DNA of 64,000 nt from Sporosarcina sp. (GTDB taxonomy: Bacteria > Bacillota > Bacilli > Bacillales_A > Planococcaceae): NCBI RefSeq assembly GCF_029257255.1, contig NZ_JARICI010000044.1, positions 1 through 64,000 of the forward strand, given 5' to 3'. The notes under the pieces are model-generated. The model saw only the letters and a list, made by a program, of their open reading frames with translations, made no database searches and had not been told where the DNA came from. Below are positions 59,526 through 64,000 of this stretch, piece after piece. Made by a program: the position numbers and the translations under genes. Numbering within the stretch: the first letter of the stretch is position 1; each line of letters begins with the position of its first letter.

Positions 59526-60418
59526 TCATTTTTAAGCTGTTCCTCAACAAACTCGACAAAATGACTGACAGTTAATAATTCCAGATTTGACTTTCTGAAA
59601 ATTAACCATGTTTTACGATTTAGAGGTTTACCTTTGTCGTTTATCAAATCATGCGTGAAAAATGAATCTTTGTCGGTCAAACATGACTTAGGGATAATCG
59701 AGTAACCGAGGCTCTGATTGACCATTTCCTTGCAAGTTTCTACGCTGTCCAATTCCATACGTACAAGAGGAGGTGCAGAGAAACGATCTTGCCACCAATT
59801 TTCAATCATCTGTGCTAAGGGGTTTGTCGCTTTTTCCCCCGGTCCTTTCTTTTTATTAGGTTGATAAGAAATGAGTGGCATAAAGGGGATTTCTTCGAGT
59901 TTAATTGGGTTTTTGGAAACAATCGTCAGAGGGTCTTCGGCCAATAAGATCTTTTCGTCAAACCAATTATAGTTCCCGGTTATAATTCCGATTTGAATTT
60001 CATTTTTATTCAGTAATTGAATAATCTCCGAGCTCCAACCGGTTGTTACGTTAACTTGAATATTATAAGGTAAATCTAAGAACTGCTTAATAAGTGTGGG
60101 TAATTTATAGAGTGCAAAGTTGCTAGAGACGCCAATGCGGATAGTTCCGGTTGCGTCTTTTTTTATTGTTTTTAAATTTTCTTCAAGCTTATCTAAATCA
60201 AGAAGCATTCTTTTTGAGAATTCAACCAAGTATTCTCCTTCTGGTGTGAAGAATAACTTATTCCCTTGCCGGTTATATAGTTTTATTTGGTATTCTTCTT
60301 CAAGTTTCTGAAGTCTATAAGTTATGGCAGGCTGAGAGGTGAAGAGTTTCTGAGCGGCTTTAGTTAGATTTTTCTCTTCATACACAGAAATCAACATTCG
60401 GCAATCTTGCTTTTGCAT
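59516..60418 (-). CDS. LysR-family regulator, paralogue of the 13063 gene
   Basis: 300 residues. N-terminal winged HTH (LTKAAQKLFTSQPAITYRLQKLEEEYQIK, residues ~18-46) and an effector-binding domain starting GTIRIGVSSNFALYKLP. It aligns along its length with the LysR protein at 13063: shared TCKEMVNQSLGYSIIP and RKTWLIFRK segments, and matching HTH cores. It faces and overlaps (10 bases) the end of the M20-Dpp operon and is the likely regulator of it. GGGGGGAAG precedes ATG 60418. Confidence 0.93.
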   Translation of the reverse strand: MQKQDCRMLISVYEEKNLTKAAQKLFTSQPAITYRLQKLEEEYQIKLYNRQGNKLFFTPEGEYLVEFSKRMLLDLDKLEENLKTIKKDATGTIRIGVSSNFALYKLPTLIKQFLDLPYNIQVNVTTGWSSEIIQLLNKNEIQIGIITGNYNWFDEKILLAEDPLTIVSKNPIKLEEIPFMPLISYQPNKKKGPGEKATNPLAQMIENWWQDRFSAPPLVRMELDSVETCKEMVNQSLGYSIIPKSCLTDKDSFFTHDLINDKGKPLNRKTWLIFRKSNLELLTVSHFVEFVEEQLKNDQS

Positions 60419-60562
60419 GAAACTTCCCCCCTCAAGTTCGTAGTCTATATATTCTTAATTATAACATAAGCTTATAGCATTCAAAGCAAGCAACTAAATG
60501 AACTAAAGATGAATGATTAACGTCGTTTTGCACATCCTATCAAAAACGGAAGGATGTACGGC

Positions 60563-60841
60563 ATGTTAACTGAGTTTCCTGTAATCCATACAAATGTCTG
60601 GGATGCGATCTGGGCGGTGCCGGTCGTACTGGTTGTTGTTTTGGCAGCAAAGTGGTTGTTTCATTTGCCGCCAAGCTGGCTGTCGACAGTAGCCACTTTG
60701 CTTGCATTGGCACTATCAGTATTTATCAGCCACCCGAAAAATCTGTCGGCCGGAATATTTATGGGGTTTTTCTACAGTGGTGCGGCTATGGGTATTATTT
60801 ATTCCACAAAGCAGTCATTTTATGCTTATCGTAGAAGATAG
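60563..60841 (+). CDS. small multi-helix membrane protein
   Basis: 92 residues. Three hydrophobic helices (AIWAVPVVLVVVLAAKWLF, LSTVATLLALALSVFIS, AGIFMGFFYSGAAMGII) and a basic, aromatic tail YAYRRR. ATG 60563 is nine bases after GGAAGG; ATG 60554 lies too close. Not recognised. Followed by a very strong terminator. Confidence 0.7.
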   Translation: MLTEFPVIHTNVWDAIWAVPVVLVVVLAAKWLFHLPPSWLSTVATLLALALSVFISHPKNLSAGIFMGFFYSGAAMGIIYSTKQSFYAYRRR

Positions 60842-60888
60842 AAAGGGCTGTGCAGGAGGTTTCGTAACCTCCTGCACAGCCCTTTTTT
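60842..60888. terminator. strong bidirectional terminator
   Basis: AAAGGGCTGTGCAGGAGGTT (60842-60861) pairs perfectly, over about 18-20 base pairs, with the sequence from 60866, loop TCGT, with T-runs on both outer sides. It serves the small membrane gene and the convergent FhuF-like gene, whose stop codon lies in the T-run. Confidence 0.92.
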
Positions 60889-61678
60889 ATTTTAACGGAC
60901 AGAATCCGCATTGCATCAACCCGGGCACATCTTTTGAAAAACAGCAGGTTGTTCGGACGGTGGTGTTCAATAAACTGGATGGTTCACTGTCGTGTAAATA
61001 ACTGGCGAAGCGGGAGCGGCTGGCAATATCGATCCATACTTCGTCGTTTTTGAGTGTATCCAAATCATTCCGTGCTTCCATTTCTGTACCTGGATTAGAA
61101 AGCAGTACATGATATTGCCACAGCCAGAACCCGAAAATGTTTTCCCATAAGGTTAATGGGGATATGCTAACTGCTGTCCGTATTCCGGTGATCACGGCAT
61201 GTGCATCCTGTAAAACGCTACGAATTGCTGCCTGTCTTTCGTGATCCTCAAACATTTCCCAGTCGGCATCATCTGCAAAAGTACTAATTGTCCGGTTGCC
61301 GAACTCCACAATTGCCCCAAAACGCAAATTATCATCTGAACCTTTCCACATTTCATCGTACGCAGCAAGATTGTAGAGCTGCATCGCGAAAAACATACCG
61401 ATCCGGCGCATGAAGTAGGATGAGGCGACCACTTCATTCGGACTTTGACTGACTGCTTTTGCCGCAAGGATACAGTCTTCAATTTTTGCCGGGTCCTTGA
61501 GGTCGGCCAACGTGAATACGGGATGTTCGGGTTTCTCCAAATAAATACTATAGCTATTCAATTCTCTGATTTGATCTGGTGTAAGTGTGCTCATATATTC
61601 AGTATAATCAAATGATTTTGGAGAAACAACCCAATCGTTTATGTGCTCTCGCCCAACCCAATCACTAGGCATACACAT
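60887..61678 (-). CDS. FhuF-like siderophore-iron reductase family protein
   Basis: About 263 residues. The C-terminus carries CCFSKDVPGLMQCGFC, i.e. CC-x10-C-x2-C, the [2Fe-2S] ligand motif of FhuF-type ferric-siderophore reductases, just after a TTVRTTCC junction. The N-terminal ~200 residues are helical, with YFMRRIGMFFAMQLYNL and HVLLSNPGTEMEARNDL matching the FhuF pattern loosely. Likely cytoplasmic iron release from siderophores. No iron importer is adjacent. ATG 61678 and ATG 61672 are the possible starts; neither has a Shine-Dalgarno, and a TATAAT abuts the first, so leaderless translation is possible. Confidence 0.78.
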   Translation of the reverse strand: MCMPSDWVGREHINDWVVSPKSFDYTEYMSTLTPDQIRELNSYSIYLEKPEHPVFTLADLKDPAKIEDCILAAKAVSQSPNEVVASSYFMRRIGMFFAMQLYNLAAYDEMWKGSDDNLRFGAIVEFGNRTISTFADDADWEMFEDHERQAAIRSVLQDAHAVITGIRTAVSISPLTLWENIFGFWLWQYHVLLSNPGTEMEARNDLDTLKNDEVWIDIASRSRFASYLHDSEPSSLLNTTVRTTCCFSKDVPGLMQCGFCPLK

Positions 61679-61706
61679 ATTATAGGCAGTGAAGAGGTGG
61701 TGAAAG

Positions 61707-62525
61707 GTGGAGAAGCAACAGCTTATACACAATGAATCATTTGAAGTGGAGCAGCAGGAGTGGAAACGGCGGCAGCGCAAGGAGCGAGGGAAGCAGCTGC
61801 TGACAATTGTGTCTCCAATCTTTATGCTGCTGCTGTGGGAAGTGATGTCACGAACCGGTGTGCTGGATATCCGATTTTTCCCTCCGCCAAGCACGATTGT
61901 GCAAACGTTTTATGACATGATTGCTAACGGAACGATGGCAAAGCATGTGGGCGTGTCACTGTATCGGATTTTGCTCGGCTTTTTGGCAGGAGTCATACCT
62001 GGCATCATTATTGGTCTGCTAATGGGCTTATACTCGCCAATTAGGCATTTTATCCAGCCGATTGTCATGGCTCTAATGCCGATTCCAACGCTTGCATTAT
62101 TGCCGATTATTATCATTTTATTCGGAATTGGAGATCTGTCCAAAGTAGTAACGATTGCAGGTAGTGTCTTTTTTCCAGTCGTGATAAACACCGCGGCGGG
62201 TGTGTTGAATATCGATAAGATCTATTTAGATGTCGCTCATAATTATCAGACGAACCGTTGGAATTTCTTCTTTAAAATCGCACTGCCGGGCGCTTTGCCT
62301 GTCATGCTCGAAGGAATTCAAATGGGGCAGGCGATTGCTTTGCTGACGATTGTGGCAGCGGAAATGATGGGGGCAACTTCGGGAATTGGTTATTTAATCT
62401 GGACATCGTATAAAGCCTTTTTATTGCCCGAAATGTATGTTGGTTTAATACTCATCTCCTTTTTCGGCTATTTATTTTCGCTTATTCTGCGCGCCCTTCA
62501 AAATAAATTATTGCCATGGAGGTGA
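61707..62525 (+). CDS. SsuC/TauC-type ABC permease
   Basis: 272 residues, six helices, with a ~30-residue charged cytoplasmic N-terminus. Family segments: FFPPPSTIVQTFYDMI, MALMPIPTLALLPIIIILFGIGDLSK, and the EAA loop around FKIALPGALPVMLEGIQMG. Import of nitrate, sulfonate, taurine or thiamine precursors is possible. Start GTG 61707 with GAGGTGG six bases upstream; only 28 bases separate it from the divergent FhuF-like start. First gene of a three-gene importer operon. Confidence 0.92.
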   Translation: MEKQQLIHNESFEVEQQEWKRRQRKERGKQLLTIVSPIFMLLLWEVMSRTGVLDIRFFPPPSTIVQTFYDMIANGTMAKHVGVSLYRILLGFLAGVIPGIIIGLLMGLYSPIRHFIQPIVMALMPIPTLALLPIIIILFGIGDLSKVVTIAGSVFFPVVINTAAGVLNIDKIYLDVAHNYQTNRWNFFFKIALPGALPVMLEGIQMGQAIALLTIVAAEMMGATSGIGYLIWTSYKAFLLPEMYVGLILISFFGYLFSLILRALQNKLLPWR

Positions 62526-62530
62526 ATGAA

Positions 62531-63310
62531 ATGGAGGGGAAGCCAAAGATCACAGTAGATGGCCTAATGAAAGCTTTTTATAAGAAACAGGGCAGCGTCG
62601 TCGCGCTTGAGAATATTTCGATGACTGTGCAGGAAGGTGAATTTGTCTGTCTGGTGGGGCCAAGCGGCTGCGGCAAGACGACGCTTCTGCGGATTTTAGC
62701 GGGGCTGGAGCAACCGAGTGTCGGTAGTTTTACGATCGCATCAGAACGGCAGGATCGGCCGCTGCAGTCGATGGTGTTTCAAGAACGCGGTATCATTCCT
62801 TGGCTGACGGTCAGGGAAAATGTTGCGTTCGGATTGAAGATGCGCAGCCTGCCGAAAGCGTTCATTGAGGAACGGACGGACTTTTATTTAAAGAAAACAG
62901 GCTTAGAACGCTTTGCTTCACTATATCCGAAAGAGCTGTCAGGCGGTATGAAGCAAAGGGTGAGCATCGCGCGTGCTTTTGCGAATGATCCGGAGATTTT
63001 ATTGATGGATGAACCGTTTGGCGCACTGGACGAACAGAACAGGTTTATTCTGCAAGAAGAATTGCTGAGCATCTGGGCGGAAACGAAGAAGACGGTGTTG
63101 TTCATAACGCACAGTATCGATGAAGCGTTGCTGCTGAGCGACCGTATTTTATTAATGGGGACGCAGCCGGGAAAAATTATTGAAGAAATTATTGTCGATA
63201 AACCGAGGCCGAGAAAAATCGAGGATATACGAAATGATCCTGAAATGGCGGCGAAGTTTATCGATATCTTGCATCATTTGCAGGAAGAAGTGCAGAAATC
63301 TAGAGAATAA
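62531..63310 (+). CDS. SsuB/TauB-type ABC ATPase
   Basis: 259 residues. Walker A GPSGCGKTT, Q-loop MVFQERGIIPWLTV, signature LSGGMKQRVSIARAF, Walker B LLMDEPFGALDE, switch FITHSIDEAL. DEPFGALDE and the IPWLTV pattern are typical of the nitrate/sulfonate/taurine importer ATPases. ATG 62531 is preceded by GGAGGTG; an upstream in-frame ATG 62516 lies within the permease end and lacks a site. Confidence 0.94.
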   Translation: MEGKPKITVDGLMKAFYKKQGSVVALENISMTVQEGEFVCLVGPSGCGKTTLLRILAGLEQPSVGSFTIASERQDRPLQSMVFQERGIIPWLTVRENVAFGLKMRSLPKAFIEERTDFYLKKTGLERFASLYPKELSGGMKQRVSIARAFANDPEILLMDEPFGALDEQNRFILQEELLSIWAETKKTVLFITHSIDEALLLSDRILLMGTQPGKIIEEIIVDKPRPRKIEDIRNDPEMAAKFIDILHHLQEEVQKSRE

Positions 63311-63330
63311 ATGACAAAAGGAGAGATGAC

Positions 63331-64000
63331 GTGGGGAAGTGGATGAAAAAAGCAGGTTGGGTCGGTCTGTTGTCTATGGTCTTGATTATGGGAGCATGTG
63401 CGCAAAAAGAAACGGAGAAGCCAGCACCAGTCGATAAAACACCAAAGTCCGGCGATTTGACACCGCTGGAAAGACAGGCAAAAATTTTCATTGCGGAGGA
63501 TGGGGCAGCTTCAGGGGCGGGATTCTATATAGCGAAGGAAAAAGGCTATTTTGATGACTATAATATTTCCGTAGATTTTGCGGATTTTGCTAATAGTGAT
63601 GATATGTTACCTGCATTGGCAGCAGGAGAAGTCGATATCGCAGGTGGCGTGTCCACAGCATCCTTCTTTAACGCGATCGCGCAGGGTATTGACGTGCGGA
63701 TCATTGCGGATAAAGGACATAATATGCCTGGAGAATCATATTTCAGTTTCGTCATCGGTAATCATATGAAAGATGAAATTAAAGAGTATAGTGATTTCAA
63801 AGGCAAGAAAATTGCGGTGTCCTCTCGAAATTCAATTGATGGCTATATTTATGAAGAGATGCTGAAGCATGCAGGCTTAACGGAAGAAGATGTAGAGTAT
63901 GTGCACATCGCGGATTTCGGTGCGATGCTTGGAGCAGTTGATTCGGGCACAATTGATGCTGCATTAAATATCGAGCCGCTCATTGCTCAGGGAATAGAAA
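63331..64000 (+). CDS. SsuA/NMT1-type ABC binding lipoprotein (partial)
   Basis: The open frame runs from GTG 63331 to the window edge with no stop (223 codons); about 100 residues are expected to be missing. GGAGAG lies upstream. A signal peptide with lipobox IMGAC (~residues 19-23) precedes a periplasmic-binding domain: GAASGAGFYIAKEKGYFDDYNI, DMLPALAAGEVDIAGGV and SDFKGKKIAVSSRNSIDG are typical of NMT1/SsuA proteins. It completes a permease-ATPase-binding protein operon, though this gene order (binding protein last) is less common. Confidence 0.9.
   Translation, partial: MGKWMKKAGWVGLLSMVLIMGACAQKETEKPAPVDKTPKSGDLTPLERQAKIFIAEDGAASGAGFYIAKEKGYFDDYNISVDFADFANSDDMLPALAAGEVDIAGGVSTASFFNAIAQGIDVRIIADKGHNMPGESYFSFVIGNHMKDEIKEYSDFKGKKIAVSSRNSIDGYIYEEMLKHAGLTEEDVEYVHIADFGAMLGAVDSGTIDAALNIEPLIAQGIE

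Noticed and set aside
1..64000. CRISPR arrays, rRNA, tRNA, replication origin, complete prophage
   Set aside because: No regularly spaced identical repeats with unique spacers, no tRNA cloverleaf or rRNA sequence recognised, no DnaA-box cluster or phage structural genes seen.

Overview
The window looks like a chromosomal segment of a low-to-moderate GC, motile, Gram-positive Bacillales, most likely a Planococcaceae member of the Sporosarcina/Lysinibacillus type. This is inferred from strong GGAGG-type ribosome binding sites, frequent GTG/TTG starts, a leucine T-box leader, PerR-, SigB- and SigD-type promoter motifs, lipoproteins with LxxC boxes, and the gene families present. No rRNA, tRNA, CRISPR array, replication origin or complete prophage was seen.

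Layout. 1-1000 is a decayed accessory patch: an XRE/ImmA-type regulator cut off by a frameshifted IS4-family transposase remnant. 1.0-3.5 kb holds a VanZ-like gene and a DUF4145-type gene. 3.8-6.1 kb is the peroxide-defence operon ahpC-ahpF behind a PerR-type promoter. 6.5-9.5 kb holds a secreted copper-amine-oxidase-N protein and a stand-alone leuA controlled by a Leu (CTC) T-box. 9.5-16.6 kb has TusA-YeeE/YedE sulfur genes, a nitroreductase, an AbrB-type permease divergent from a LysR regulator, an AbgT transporter and YitT. 16.7-20.8 kb has a lipoprotein, an EamA exporter, a truncated DUF985 cupin, an aldehyde dehydrogenase and an SDR enzyme. 20.9-24.4 kb is a GlnK/GlnL-like two-component system next to a glutamate/dicarboxylate symporter whose promoter carries phased repeats and a cre site. 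24.4-29.4 kb holds an archaeal-type ProRS, topB and a YqeY protein, separated by three exactly 21-bp-phased degenerate repeat arrays.

30-41.3 kb contains two ECF sigma/DUF4179 anti-sigma pairs, an acyl-CoA dehydrogenase, a KGG stress protein, an HrtAB-like ABC pair, a TsdA-like dihaem cytochrome and a small hydrolase/exported/membrane gene cluster in which one gene has an amber codon in its apparent signal peptide. 41.5-46.1 kb is an AT-rich run of small unrelated genes (membrane peptides, lipoprotein, HEPN-like protein, P-loop kinase, alpha/beta hydrolase) separated by related GGGGGC...GGGCC elements, so it looks cassette-like. 46-50 kb holds an EamA exporter and a general-stress/motility cluster (DUF3243, YflT, CsbD, flagellin, DUF3918) with SigB- and SigD-like promoters.

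50-64 kb is transport-rich: MFS and AI-2E-family proteins, then an operon of an M20 amidohydrolase plus a complete Dpp/Opp-type ABC importer facing a LysR regulator, and finally a FhuF-like protein divergent from an SsuCB/TauCB-type ABC importer whose binding protein runs off the window. The M20-Dpp operon, the AbgT transporter and the two paralogous LysR regulators suggest linked scavenging of peptides or acyl-amino acids. TusA/YeeE and the TsdA-like cytochrome suggest sulfur-compound handling. The two features that look least like standard annotation are the 21-bp phased intergenic arrays and the cassette-like region at 41.8-44.9 kb.
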